From contig WACJ01000125.1 of assembly GCA_008973525.1 (NCBI GenBank), positions 2,108,001 through 2,172,000 on the forward strand: a stretch of DNA of 64,000 nucleotides, written 5' to 3'. Each line of letters starts with the position of its first letter. The stretch's first letter is position 1. Below are positions 1 to 11,029 of this stretch, in pieces. A program made the position numbers and the translations under genes. The stretch comes from Stenopsyche tienmushanensis. Lineage: Eukaryota; Arthropoda; Insecta; Trichoptera; Stenopsychidae. Below the pieces are notes generated by a model, which saw nothing but the letters and a program-made list of their open reading frames with translations, ran no database searches and was not told the DNA's origin.

Positions 1-132
1 ACTATTATACAACAATAAATTTAAATAATGACACAACATTTTGATACAATGATACATTAGATTGATACATTAGATTGAAAGTCAGACAGAGGAAAAAAAT
101 AACCTTATCAATATGAGAAATATACACATGGA

Positions 133-250
133 CAGTTTTCAGCACATGGACCGACAATGTTTTTTTTTGGGTTAATGTAGCTTTTTTTACATTAACATCA
201 AAAATATATTGCAAAATACAAAAACACTTATTTTGTGCTATTATGTTCAC
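133..250 (+). repeat. D-family fragment (DDE transposon end)
   Basis: The start (CAGCACATGGACCGACA, then a T/G-rich run) matches the terminus of other D copies (7127, 12919, 29466). The next segment, around 200-245, matches internal D sequence but in the opposite orientation relative to the copies at 7.2 and 29.5 kb. The fragment is therefore rearranged. It lies just upstream of the Mutator-like terminus at 281. No coding potential. Confidence 0.5.
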
Positions 251-280
251 AAATTAAAATTTATGACTATTTAAGGGTGG

Positions 281-1500
281 CAATCCCTTTAGACGCTCGA
301 AAATCAGACGTTTTTCATGATTTTTTAATGGTGATAAAATAATCGCATCATTTTAAATTTACGACATTATTTTACTACAATCTCAAAGTACTATTTTATT
401 TTATTTTTTAAAAAACAAAAAACAAAATGGCGGAGTTATAAAGTCTTCCATTAGGCGCCTTTTTTGTGATGTCTAACGGCTCGAAGTTGTTAAACTGAAA
501 TTGAAAATGGAAATATTTTTTGATTTTAATATTTCTATAAAATTTAAAAAATATATAAAATTTAGTAGGCTTTTTAGTGAAATTTTCATATTTTTTTAAA
601 ATTTTCTTGATTATTTTTATCCCAAAAAAAGTATTTATTTACGTGAAAACCTTAAGACTTTAGCTTAGTTGACTAGATAATATTATAATGAGAAACATCC
701 CAAGATTTCAGTCAGATCAATCAACATCTTTTTAAGCTACAACTGGCGAACATTTTGAAAATGCAGTTTCGAAATAATCTCGTTTAAAGTTTCAATGCGA
801 TAAAACTATCAATTTTAGTGACTAACCGATCAACCAATGATTCCAGGTGTATATAATAGATCTTCAGCTTTCTCAAAAAGTTGATTATCTTCGACTAACT
901 GTTGTTTTCGGGCTATACGAGCTGCTTTTGTCTCAGTAAGACTCTTATGGTTCTACCTCGCTACCCGCGCTTCGTCGGTATTTTCAGCAAAGACTTTAGA
1001 CAGTAGATGCCAATAATTATATTTAATGTATTCATCATCTTCAAAATGAAGCTGTAGTCGTTATTAAATATCCCAGCAGCAATGTATGTTAATATTTCAA
1101 TGATTTTTACACCAGAATGCAAGTGCTTTGGACCCAGTCACAAAATTGTCGAGTTAAAACATTCATTAGCATTTTGAGTCATTAGCATTCATAGCATTTG
1201 ACCCAAGCATCTTTGAAAAAATTCATCCCTGAACAAATCTTTATAAATTGGTAAGAGATGCTGTTTTATCTCTTGGCCAAGAAATGGAGTCAGGTCTTCA
1301 AGCTTTGGATATTTTTTAAAGCAATGGTTTTCTGCCGTTTGCACCAGCTTTTGACTCCAGTCGGTTTCCCATGATAATGTCTTGTTTTTTAAAATTCCTC
1401 GAACTTGTCTACCTTTCATTTCTTTATTAGGATATTTTGACATTTTTGCTTCGAAAATTCAACCACATACGACAAACTATCGAGCTAATCTTGACTTCGA
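281..1500 (-). mobile_element. Mutator-like element, copy M1
   Basis: The low end carries a terminus, TTAAGGGTGGCAATCCCTTT, shared with M3 (46804) and in weaker form with M2 (29610). The AAGGG and CCCTT inside it can pair. On the minus strand the element holds a transposase remnant (830-1443). The 3' part, about 480-830, is non-coding and aligns with 46850-47220. At the high end the sequence (CGAAAATTCAACCACA, then a run around CGAGCTAATCTTGACTTCGAGC) aligns with the sequence just 5' of the coding part of M2. The 5' terminus itself is not seen. Decayed and non-autonomous. Confidence 0.6.
830..1443 (-). pseudogene. Mutator-like transposase C-terminal remnant
   Basis: An open stretch starts at 1443 (84 codons) and includes ENHCFKKYPKLEDLTPFLGQ, LLPIYKDLFRDEFFQRCLG and the start of a GQ/NANE-type region. 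After frameshifts the same strand gives readable pieces of the region after the NANE-FNS-VW signature. It closes with KAARIARKQQLVEDN and LFEKAEDLLYTPGIIG before a stop at 830-832, the expected C-terminus of insect Mutator-like transposases. Several stops and frame changes make it a pseudogene. M2 at 30 kb is a second copy and keeps the NANECFNSIVW signature in frame, so the family call does not rest on this copy alone. The start at 1443 is simply the first ATG after the 5' leader shared with M2. Confidence 0.6.
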
Positions 1501-2543
1501 GCAACTATGCCAAATATCTTGCATATATATCATTTAAATAACCTTATCATACGTGGAAAACAATATCCAATTGTGTACATAACAATTTAATCAAAATAAG
1601 AATTAATATTGGCGCTAATATAGCTTACCTATCACCAATATATCAAAAGTAAATAAAGTTCAGATAAAATCGTAATAAGATGAAATACTATATGTCTTTT
1701 AGTTAAGTCCTTGTTTCATATTGTAACGAAAATGATTGTTGTCTGAATCGGACGAACCTATTGATATATTTCAAACTGTAAATAGATGATATGGGAATAT
1801 ATTTTGAGACATTTTTTTTAATAATATACGAGCATTGCATGAAAAAAATTGTAAGGACTCAACAGAACGGACACCATTTTCACGGCGGACGTTTTTCTCT
1901 TTCAAAGCATTCAAAGTTTATACGGAGAGCAGTTTTTTGACGTTTTTGTAGATCTGTTCAACTTACCTTGTATTCAGGCTAGAAAAGACAGTCTTGCAAC
2001 GTTTTTTAATCTTAAAACTTGCATGCCGTGAATGCAAATTTTCATGGGATTTTTTTTCTTAAGTGGACTATGTTGGCTGCAAAAGAGTGTGACGATCGTG
2101 ACTTTTGGCTCAGGCTTTTTCTTGGTACAAATCTTACAATTATTTGTTAGTGGCTCAGCATGATTTGGACATAAAATCTTCAGAGAAGATAGTTAAGTAT
2201 CAGAGGAAGACTAATGCGTTTCTTTTTATGAGACAACTGAATGTTTAATGGTCTTTCGGTCGTGAAATCACACCAAGCATTCGAAGACGGTATATCACGT
2301 TGCGATTGCATTACGTGATGCATTGGCTATCCCAAGACATAAATTAATTCCAAATAAAGAAAAATCACCTTGTACAAATAGCATGTTTTAGATTTTCTTA
2401 AATGTATAATTTGTGGTAATTATCTCTGAAGAACTTCAGTTATACAAATTGGTTTACCAGAAATTAGTTTTTTTAATGTAATTTCGTCAAATTTTATTGT
2501 ACTTATAAAGCAAATATGCAGAATATCGAAGGGCTAATATCAT
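1501..2543. other. AT-rich DNA, nothing recognised
   Basis: No convincing open frame, repeat or RNA gene. The part around 2070-2340 is less AT-rich than its surroundings and could be the body of the hAT-like element whose end is at 2576, but no transposase motif could be read. Confidence 0.3.
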
Positions 2544-2576
2544 AGTAGCCCTCGGGGTAGTATTTAGGCACCACTG
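2544..2576 (-). mobile_element. hAT-like terminus
   Basis: Read on the minus strand from 2576 the sequence begins CAGTGGTGCCTAAATACTAC followed by a GC-rich CCCGAGGGC. CAGTGGT followed by a short C/A-rich stretch and a CCCG-GGGC block is the usual layout of hAT (ZBED/Charlie-type) terminal inverted repeats. I could not find the opposite end or an 8-bp target duplication, so this is a motif-level call. Confidence 0.3.
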
Positions 2577-4497
2577 TTCTATATGTTCTTCCAGATGAAT
2601 TTTATCCTTTTTCTAATTAAAAGGCTTTGGTAATTTTCCGCTTTGCGATTTTATTACGTGACATTCGAGTGACACATGGTTTAAGGAAACATGGTTTAAG
2701 TGTCATTCAGCGTTGTTTGGTTCTTAAATAATTATAACATGAAGTGGACAGAATAAAAAACAATGCTTTTTATCAACAATAAGTGTTTAATAAAATCACT
2801 TAGACTATTGCAATTTTTCCAATATTCTTAATGTATATTTTTTACATAGTTTTCATTGATCTTTTATATAACTATCTTAGAAACTTAACATGTCCTCTAT
2901 ATTTGGAAGCATTTGTCAAATCGAATGTTCTAAAAATGATACCAGTTTTTTGGTCAAAACGAAATAAGATGCATTAAAAAATTGTTATCAAACATATACA
3001 TTATACATCATATCATAACAAAATAGCGATCAAACAGCTTTCATTTTTAACGCATTTTTCATATAGAGAATTAGTGAAATATTTTTAAAAAATATTATCA
3101 AATTGCTTTGATAATTCAACAATTTCAAAATATTTACTATTCGGTTGTCTGGAGAAAAAATGAATTAATTTAATTAGAACTTTAAATGAGCTCTTACATA
3201 AATTAGCTCCAAACTTTTCCTAGTAGCAAGCGATTTCCTCGAAACCGTCCTGGTGTCTTTCTGCTTCAGCGATATAATTCTTGGTAAAAAGACAGTAATA
3301 TTATTTTTCAGTGCAATATGAGGGTGATAAAAGCAAAGAGGAGCTCTCTCGTATTCAGAATCGTTTGGGATGTTACGGTCCGACGAAAGAACCTTCCGTT
3401 TAAAAGTCGGAAACTCTAAAGAACCGTGAGTCAGGTATACCAGTTATAAATTATTCTAAGACATTGCAGACACACAACCAGACGTAATTAAATACTCCTA
3501 GAATGCCCGAAGTGGCCGATGGCCCTTTTAATCAAATTAAAATTCAACCTGAGTGCCACATCTTTTCTAACGTAACGCAAAGCTGTCTTAAATTATATAG
3601 CATGAGCGTATGTTCAATATTGAAATTCAAAACGAAGAGCTTACGAAGCAAATTTACATTTTGAGTTCCTGGAATAATGCGCTTAGTCCAACCTAAGAAC
3701 ATCGGCATGATACATTATGAATGTTGTCATCTAAACGAACATCATATCATACAATATTGAGCGAACATTATTTCTCAAAGGCGAAATTATTTTAGCAATC
3801 GAAGATGAGTTAATCATGATCCCTGTATATTTCAGATTTATTACGAATGCAGTCATCTGGATCTTTTATGACATTCTATATTATTTTATTAAAATATTCT
3901 TAAAGTGGTTGCTATTTTTATGTATTCCATACTTTTCCACATATAATTAATTAGGATGATTTGTATATGAAATTTAAGTAGGAAAAGATAAATCAGTAAA
4001 TAGCAAAATTGTCATTGTTTTATAATGAAATTTTAATTATTCTTACAAAGCCACTTATTAATAGGCGACTCTGTGCGATTTTGTTAATTAATTTTTCAAA
4101 GCCATAAAGCAGGGTAAACCTGTTCCAAATCCTGTTTAACCTTTCCCTTGCCGTGCTAAAAAATACTAATTACCATGATATGTATTTGGTACACCATATG
4201 AAATTCTAAAAAATTCTTAAGCCCGCATCTATTATATTTTATATCGATATTCCCATTATTAAAGTCGAGTTGTAGTAAATACATCATGGCAAAGGAAAAG
4301 TTAAAAAGTCCAAGATACTAAAACTGGGCTTATTTAATACTAAAAATATCAAATCGATTAAAAAAACTCTTATATGAACAACTATGTTTATTTTATATCC
4401 ATCACTATTTTTTTTAACTTTCAAGCGTTCCCACAGAAATACAAAAGATTTGAAATATGGAAAAAATTGAAGCTTGTATTTAATAATTTAATTATAC
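2577..4497. other. AT-rich DNA, nothing recognised
   Basis: Unique-looking sequence without a supported gene, repeat or RNA. No long open frames on either strand. Confidence 0.3.
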
Positions 4498-4790
4498 TGT
4501 AGCGTGGGAGATTTACTATCCCCATACAATAGCGCTGTTAATCTGAGCAAATTTAATTCGCCAGATTAACCAACGATATCTTCCGTCTCTCTTTAGACGC
4601 AATGTGTTAATTTAACAGCGCCATCTTCTGTGGCGTTGTGGATACATTGCGTCTGCAATATCAACCAATCGCTTTTTATGCATGCACTTTTGCCAGTTGG
4701 GTGGTGACGCGCAGAAGGCGGATGTCGGGAAGAGTCGTCGGTTAGCCTTGGCTGCGAGAAGACGTCCTTCCCGCAACCAGATCTCGGGTT
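4498..4790 (+). repeat. L-family LTR-like repeat, copy L1 (3' truncated)
   Basis: Begins TGTAGCGTGGGAGATTTA, the same TG-led start as L4 (32375) and L7 (47535). It then follows the family through the CAGCGCCAT block and the TTGGGTGGTGACGCGCAG block. Homology stops after the CCAGATC stretch, before the AATAAA and CA end, so it is 3' truncated. It carries the longer subfamily insert (AATAGCGCTGTTAATCTGAG) shared with L3 and L7. No LTR-retrotransposon coding region is nearby. Confidence 0.6.
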
Positions 4791-6511
4791 CAAATCTACA
4801 AGTGGTGTGGCTGGCGATTACATTTTTAATAACGTATACATCTCATGAAAAACTATGTAAAAATAGTTGGAAATGATCCCATAAAAAGGATTGCTAAAAG
4901 TCACCTCAAAAAAAAATCATAGAAATGTTTTTATCGCATTCCTATGAATACACGACCGACAGACTAATGACAAACGGTAAAATATCATCTCCATTACCAC
5001 CTGTAGCTTAAGCCTTATTGGCTGGTATGCATATATTTTGTAGATAAAAAAAAACAGAATACAATGAATATAATTCTGATGAGGGAGAAAAGTTCATAAT
5101 GAACTACGAGTAAATTAATTGAATTAAGATGGAAGCTTATGAAAATGAAGTTTGTTCATTTTCACTACAGAAATTCTTCTTTCTTTCAAAAATATATGAT
5201 TAGATAAGTGGCGAAGCCGAATGAGTCGAAAGATGTAATTAAAAAGATTGACCAAGTCGTAATAGGATAACGTGGCAACGATAAGTTACTGGGCCGCGCA
5301 TACAAGGAATACGTTACCTGCACATCTTGAGCGTACATTCTGCGTTTTTAATTAAAACTTGACGCTCTCAAACAGTAAAGAGATCCACCGCCAAGGAATG
5401 AGTCTGCTTTTGCTCGTGCCAAAGGTATCCCAACTATTTTACCGGGCAAAATTTCATATCTACTTTAAATGCCGGTAACATTCAGCGGAACATAAATTTT
5501 CAGCTCTTTAAAAATGGGAGGTTAATTGCTTCCAAAATTCCCACGTACAGCTTAGAGATGGATGAGCTTACACTGCGGAACTAATTAAAAATGCTTTTTT
5601 TAAAAAATCTGCAATCCATGCAGCGATTCAAAGACCATTGAACATGAAGTCGATTAAAAAAGCTTTAATATGACGACAAAATGTTCTTACATATTATATT
5701 AATGCTATTAAAAATTGCACTCAAGGTTCAGAAAAGCGAGTGGCTATAAAAAAGCTAGGACCAACTCTGGTCATAAATTAAGAGCAATATGAATACAAAA
5801 AATAACATAGTTTAGTTGCGTTTTTAATCAAATTTTAAGTTCGAATTAATTAAATATATATTAAATTCTAAATTGGTAACACTTGACTTGGCGTATAAAT
5901 TTATTAATATGCTACTCCTAATATATATGCTATTAAACAAAATTTATGGATCTTTTAGATCAGGATGTCGTATTTCAAATGGCGTCCAACCAAATCTATA
6001 AATGTGGTTAAAAAAGGATCAGCAATGATACCAAAGAAAGACTGCAAAATACATTTTATGTACGATTGAATCTAGATTTATTTAAATCGTGCGTTCGACA
6101 CTATCACAATTATTTACCAGACCGAAACTTATTTAGCATATCTGAAATTGAAATAAGCATAAAATTCCGACTTTTATCGTATTTTATCTACAATCAGAAA
6201 TTACTATTGCGCCAATTTGTAGGCTGTATGCTATTTCCAGAAAAGTATTGGGTTGCGTAATATTACTCTGTAATCAACCCTTGTGTTTCGCTTACAATAA
6301 GCGATTTTTTAAACGCCATTCGCGATCGAAAAAAATAATATTTTTGGAATCGAACTAAATGTGGATCAATTTTTAATTTAACAAAAAATATTTATAAAAT
6401 ATTTTTATATGTGGATTTTCTGCGTACTAAGAAGTTTTGCGTACTGATATATATTTTACGATATTTAATTTTTTTTTTATCAATATCAAGTAAATTTGGG
6501 ACGATGTTTAG
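4791..6511. other. AT-rich DNA, nothing recognised
   Basis: No supported gene or repeat. Around 5200-5560 the composition is more mixed, but I see no motif that allows a call. Confidence 0.3.
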
Positions 6512-6799
6512 GCTACGATGACATTGTTGAAAATAGAAATTGAAGCTTGTGTCGGAATGTTCTGTGGTCGCGTGCTAAGGGATCGCAACGTGGGTAAGTT
6601 CTTAAGCCTCTGTAATGGTTGGTGTGGCCGCTGCTATGATTGCACTTTAATGATAGGTGCCACCGACGCCGACGCCATAATTCCCCGACGCCACCAGCTA
6701 GATGTGGACGTACTCCGCTTTGATTTCTCCAGTTTTCAAACAGAGCTTGGAAGTTGTATTTGGGTAGAGTTGGTCAGTGTCAACTTAATGCCACTTTGA
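6512..6799 (+). other. Unrecognised open stretch, possible exon
   Basis: A 93-codon open frame starts at the ATG at 6518, in a patch less AT-rich than its surroundings. The encoded peptide (starting MTLLKIEIEACVGMFCG) matches no family I know, and has no clear signal peptide or repeat. Two weak splice-like features exist: TTTAG before 6512 and GTAAGT at 6594, which would give an 82-nt exon rather than the full frame. Composition alone cannot separate this from chance or from an old repeat. I would not treat it as a gene without homology or transcript support. Confidence 0.15.
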
Positions 6800-7126
6800 A
6801 GTGTAGTTTTGTGTCCACGGTGTGCTCAAAAGAGGCGATGTGCTCTTAATAGTGTCGCTAGTAATCGGGAAGCCAATCGTGTGCGCGTATAAACATATCA
6901 AAGTAATTCAAATAATCATATCTGATAACATCATGAAAGGATAATGAGGATAATAAGTACATATAAGCGCTCCATGCGCTAGTTTCAAAGTCAGGCTTAC
7001 ACTGAGGAGCTATAGACGATGCATAATATTTTCTATTGATCGTTTCGGTCCAGTTTTATCCAAAATATTATAACTCCTTTACAAATCAACATATTAAGGT
7101 CAAATTTGGATTAAACTTTGTATTTT
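6800..7126. other. AT-rich DNA, nothing recognised
   Basis: Short unique-looking stretch between the open patch and the D element. No feature supported. Confidence 0.3.
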
Positions 7127-7795
7127 AGAGTGTTTTGCACATGGATCGACATTTTTATTTTATTTTTTATATTAGGGTTTTTTTTGCTACTATTCACACA
7201 TAGACCCTATGTCTTAAGTGTCAGTGTTGTCGAAATAGATTTTTTTTTTCAAAAAATACCCAAAATTTCACTTTTTTGTATTTTGCAATATATTTTTGAT
7301 TTAAGTAAATCACTATTTTATGCAATTACTTTAACAAAAATAACTTCTGAGCCTCTAAATTCATATAAAATGTACAAACGAACGAGGAATGTTAAAATCC
7401 AAATTGGCTATCACTGCTCATCTGGCGACCCTATTCCGTGGCTTGCACGTTCTCCAGACCTGACACCACTGGATTTTTTTGCTAGAGACGTGCCTTATTC
7501 CGTGGCTTACACAGTCTACAGATCTCATACCACTGATTTTTTTTTATCTAGGGACGAACGTGAGTGTTGTACGTGCATACGATGTAAAGGTAGCCAATTT
7601 GAACAAATTTTGTAAATAAATTTAATAAAAACCTCTTAAGCATAAAACGTATTTTTCTTAACCCTGACCCTAGCAAACACACAAAATTGACAAAAAAAAA
7701 ATATATTTCGACAACCTGGATATAGGGCCTATGTGTGAAACATATAAAAAGACCCCCCAAACGAATAATTGTCAGTCCAAATGCAAAACACCATG
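7127..7795. mobile_element. D element, near-complete copy with long inverted ends
   Basis: The left end (GTGTTTTGCACATGGATCGA, then CACACATAGACCCTATG about 60 bp in) is repeated in reverse complement at the right end (TATAGGGCCTATGTGTGAAA, then CCAAATGCAAAACACCATG). This gives inverted ends of about 115 bp around a 670-bp element. The interior carries a transposase-derived fragment (7420-7545) and then AATAAATTTAATAAAA. The same terminus occurs at 12919, 29466, 32888 and 58908-59014. It is non-autonomous, with no full transposase. Right and left flanks are TA-rich (ATGTATA at the right), but a target duplication cannot be fixed. Confidence 0.65.
7420..7545 (+). pseudogene. Tandemly duplicated DDE-transposase C-terminal fragment
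   Basis: Within D, the frame reads PWLARSPDLTPLDFFARDV. The RSPDLTP-DFF signature precedes the last catalytic Asp of IS630/Tc1-mariner superfamily DDE enzymes, where the motif is usually followed by a W-G. Here the W-G is lost. About 64 bp downstream the same segment begins again (PYSVAYTVYRSHTTDFF) in degenerate form. The repeat unit is not a multiple of three, so the frame is broken by the duplication. The rest of the transposase is absent. Confidence 0.5.
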
Positions 7796-8689
7796 TATAT
7801 AAAATTTAAAATCGATTGATGGTAAGAAATTAGAATAAGGGTTAATATAAAAGGGACACCCACACTTTACAACAATACAACAAAAAGAAAGACGTGACCA
7901 TATGGTAACATTCATCTTTATCAACACTCTTCATTATAAACATGCATGGGATAATTAAAAAAATAAGAGAAAAAAATATATTTCACAGAGCAAAGTCTGG
8001 TCATAAATATTAAGCGTAAAAAAGTGCTGGTAGAATAATTATTATTTGGAAAAGAGTAAGACAAGAGTCCGTTAGTAAGATTTTTTTTTGATCCATGAAA
8101 TTCCACCGAATCTTTTATTTGTCGCCATTTATTTTGAACCCCTCTTTTAAACATCATCTATAAGCGATTAACACCGGTAGAAGACAAATAACTACGCACT
8201 TTTTAAGAGGGACTGAATCCGTCGTAAGCCGGAGCTATGCTGAATGAGCGGAGCCTGCGATACTGAGAAATGAGCACTCCTTAAAATAGTTCTTCGCCTT
8301 GGCATCCATTTTCAGTGATGTTTCTTGTAATGGCTTTAGGAAATACACGACAAATAATACGAGCCCCATCAAATTAACCGAGGACTAACGTTCGTGTTTT
8401 AAAAAACAGTCACGTTTGATTTTTATGGCATTAATTTATTATTCAGGATTGTTTAGATCGCAATACTTAATTCATGCTCATGATTACTCACTAAAAATAT
8501 GGACAGGCTCACATTAGCGCGTCCAAAGAAGCCATGCGTCTAGAACTATTGAAACGTTATCAAACAGTTGCTATTTCACTATATTTTTCATATAATATCT
8601 TCAAATTTTATAATGTATTCAAATTAAATTCTTAGTCTGTTATTACATAAATGGTATTTTTATATGTATGTAAATATGTAATTTATGCG
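7796..8689. other. AT-rich DNA, nothing recognised
   Basis: No supported gene or repeat beyond short A/T runs. Confidence 0.3.
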
Positions 8690-9180
8690 AAGATGAAAGC
8701 CAAAAGGCAGACGATTTCCAGGGTCGCATTTCAATCTTCGGCGACGCTTTGTAGGAAGTGATTCATAATAAAGTTGTTGACGTATCGCTCTCTTCAATTT
8801 TCATAATAGAGGTCCCGTGACAAGAGGACATTAGAGCCGAACCTCAGATTTTGATTTGATAGAGCCTCGAGGGTGCACAATCGCCTTACTTTATTCCGCC
8901 ATTAGCGGTAATTTGTTATGATACGTATCTGCAGCGCGATTTTTGACACGCGTATCCAAAAATTGTTTGGCCAAAGAGCCGACCAAGTTTTCGGGCCAAT
9001 TTCCACCATAACTGCGAGCATGTTTCAACACCTGTAGAAAGTTCGGCAGATATTAGATTCCATGAATAGCAAATGAGGCGAAATTATTTAAGAACGCTAA
9101 TGAACGCCTGACACCACTGCCATCTATTGGACGCGTGCCAGTGTTACTCAGCATCAAAAGCAATATGGCGTACGCGTATG
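8690..9180. other. Mixed-composition patch, possible conserved non-coding DNA
   Basis: Clearly less AT-rich than its flanks, with no open frame of note and no match to other repeats in the window. It contains TAAT/ATTA-type cores (for example CCATTAGCGGTAATTTG). This would fit an old regulatory element, but only cross-species alignment could show that. Confidence 0.15.
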
Positions 9181-9777
9181 TATTACATGAAATATTATTT
9201 TAACCCGAATATTTATATTATGGCGATAATATCGTGGGTTTATTTCCCATTACCAAAAAATACACCCTTGTATAATTAACAGTCTGTTGATCTTGTTTTA
9301 GTTGGCATTCGATCTAACGGTGGAATCCTTGACAAAAGCCAATTAAGCACTTTCCTGCGGTATAATCGTGTCTCTGACGTTGAGAAATCCGGCTGCACTT
9401 TGTCTGCCTCAGATATCAGGGGTCAGCAAAAGTTGGCACATCAGACTGATATAAATTACATTCCAAGCTCAGAGATAACATAATTGAAGCTGATTAGAGC
9501 AAATTTAATAAGTATTAATCAAATCCATTAGAAATTCTCAAGCATACAATATTCTAGTTTGATAATCCCAAATATTTTCAGATATTGATGCAAAATAAAA
9601 ATAGAATTATAAAGGCGAGCAAAATCATAAAACGTGATTTTTTGTTATTTGAACTTTATATAAATTTATTTACTTAATAACATATGATTTAAATAATTTA
9701 AAAGCGTATAATTATCTGAATACAAACATATGATAAATACATTCAACCCTTCTATAGCATCAAAATAGGGAGTAAGC
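9181..9777. other. AT-rich DNA, nothing recognised
   Basis: No supported feature. Confidence 0.3.
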
Positions 9778-10127
9778 TATAGCACCGTTGCCTCAGAGCG
9801 GGGGCACTCACGAGGCAGAGTTCTCGGGTGGGTTATTCTTTCGGATCATGATGTAGGCAGATAAATGAATTGTGGTGGACGGGCATCGAACAAAAAGACT
9901 CTCTTCTCACTCTTTATTCAACACGAAAGAGAGATCTGGTTGCGGGAAGGATGTCCTTCCGCAGTCAAGGCTAATCGACGACTCTTCTCTCGATTCCCGC
10001 CTCCTGCGCATCACCACCCAGCCGGTAGCGGTGCACGCGTAAAAAGCGATTCCACAGAAGATCTGGGGAATCATATCTGCTCAGATCAACAGCGCCATCG
10101 TGGGGATGGTGAATCGCCCACGCTACA
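9778..10127 (-). repeat. L-family LTR-like repeat, copy L2
   Basis: Reverse-orientation copy ending CGCCCACGCTACA at 10127, the complement of the TGTAGCGTGGGCG start. The other end, near 9778, is degenerate. The TTCCGCAGTCAAGG block, the GCGCATCACCACCCAGCC block and the AATAAA-type signal (read on the minus strand) are present. It is internally shortened compared with L4 and L5: the segment around the CATTGCACCTGC block is missing. No exact target duplication was found. An open frame through it (9865-10209, plus strand) is a by-product. Confidence 0.55.
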
Positions 10128-10159
10128 CATCCATATACTTTACTATTTACTTTACAAAA

Positions 10160-11029
10160 CAAGCTATGAATTACATAGAATAAGTAGAGATTCGTTCCGT
10201 GGATTTTAAAAACCGCATAACTTTGAAACAGCTATATAAAATATAATGAAAAACGCACAAAAAAAGTTAATAAAAAACAGAAAAAAATAAAGGAATCAAA
10301 AAATAGCATCTTAGATAACATTTAAAGGACGTCTTGTATCATTGGTAAAACTTTAAGGATGTCTCACATCTGGCATCTCAAATGCCAGACATCCATTGGA
10401 AAAATACGAATTATTTTAATTGCAAACTATCATAGCTGAATGATAATTTTCGTTGCGTTCTTATTCAGAAGAAATAGTATACCCAGTGTCAATGTCATAG
10501 ATATTCTGTGTAGATTTTCTCTTTTCAACAATATTCATAATTAGTAAAGATATCACTATAGTTCTTAACTCAAAAAATAAATAAATCACAAAATAGCTGT
10601 TTAAAAGACTGTTTAAAAAAAATCAGTCAACTCATTTTTTGGCCTTGTTTTGTCAGTTTTATTTTTTTTTAAATACTTAAAAATTAAATTTTGACATAAA
10701 TCTGATAGGAATAGTAGAGGGCTATATAGAAAATATTCGTACCCAGCTTGAAGTTAATTAATTGATTAAAACTTAAGATATCATGTCAACCGTGTTAAAA
10801 AAAAAGTAGTTTTGAGAAAAACGCGTTAAAAGATTTCATTTTGGTAGGGCCGGCCAAGTTGCCGCGTTTCTAAAAAAAACTATAACTCCGTAAGTATTTG
10901 GAATTTTAGAAATACCTTTGGAGAATATATTTTTAAAAGTTAAAACTCTTTGTGAAATTAAAAAAATAGAAAATTTGCTTTAAAAAAACCGCATAACTTC
11001 GAAATCGCACAAAAGGAGGTTTGAGTGTA
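10160..11029. mobile_element. T-family element, copy A
   Basis: Its first ~370 bp are the reverse complement of 16250-16640 in copy B. Its last ~50 bp (CGCATAACTTCGAAATCGCA then AGGTTTGAGTGTA) match the left end of copy B in reverse. The inner segment, about 10540-10860, is absent from copy B. It contains GTTTTGAGAAAAACGCGTTA, also seen in F copies. The motif CGCATAACTT-GAAA occurs near both ends. Target TA is not conserved at the right edge. Non-coding. Confidence 0.5.

Noticed and set aside
7118..7615. 165-codon open frame as a possible gene
   Set aside because: It coincides with the D element and its only recognisable part is a broken, tandemly duplicated DDE motif.
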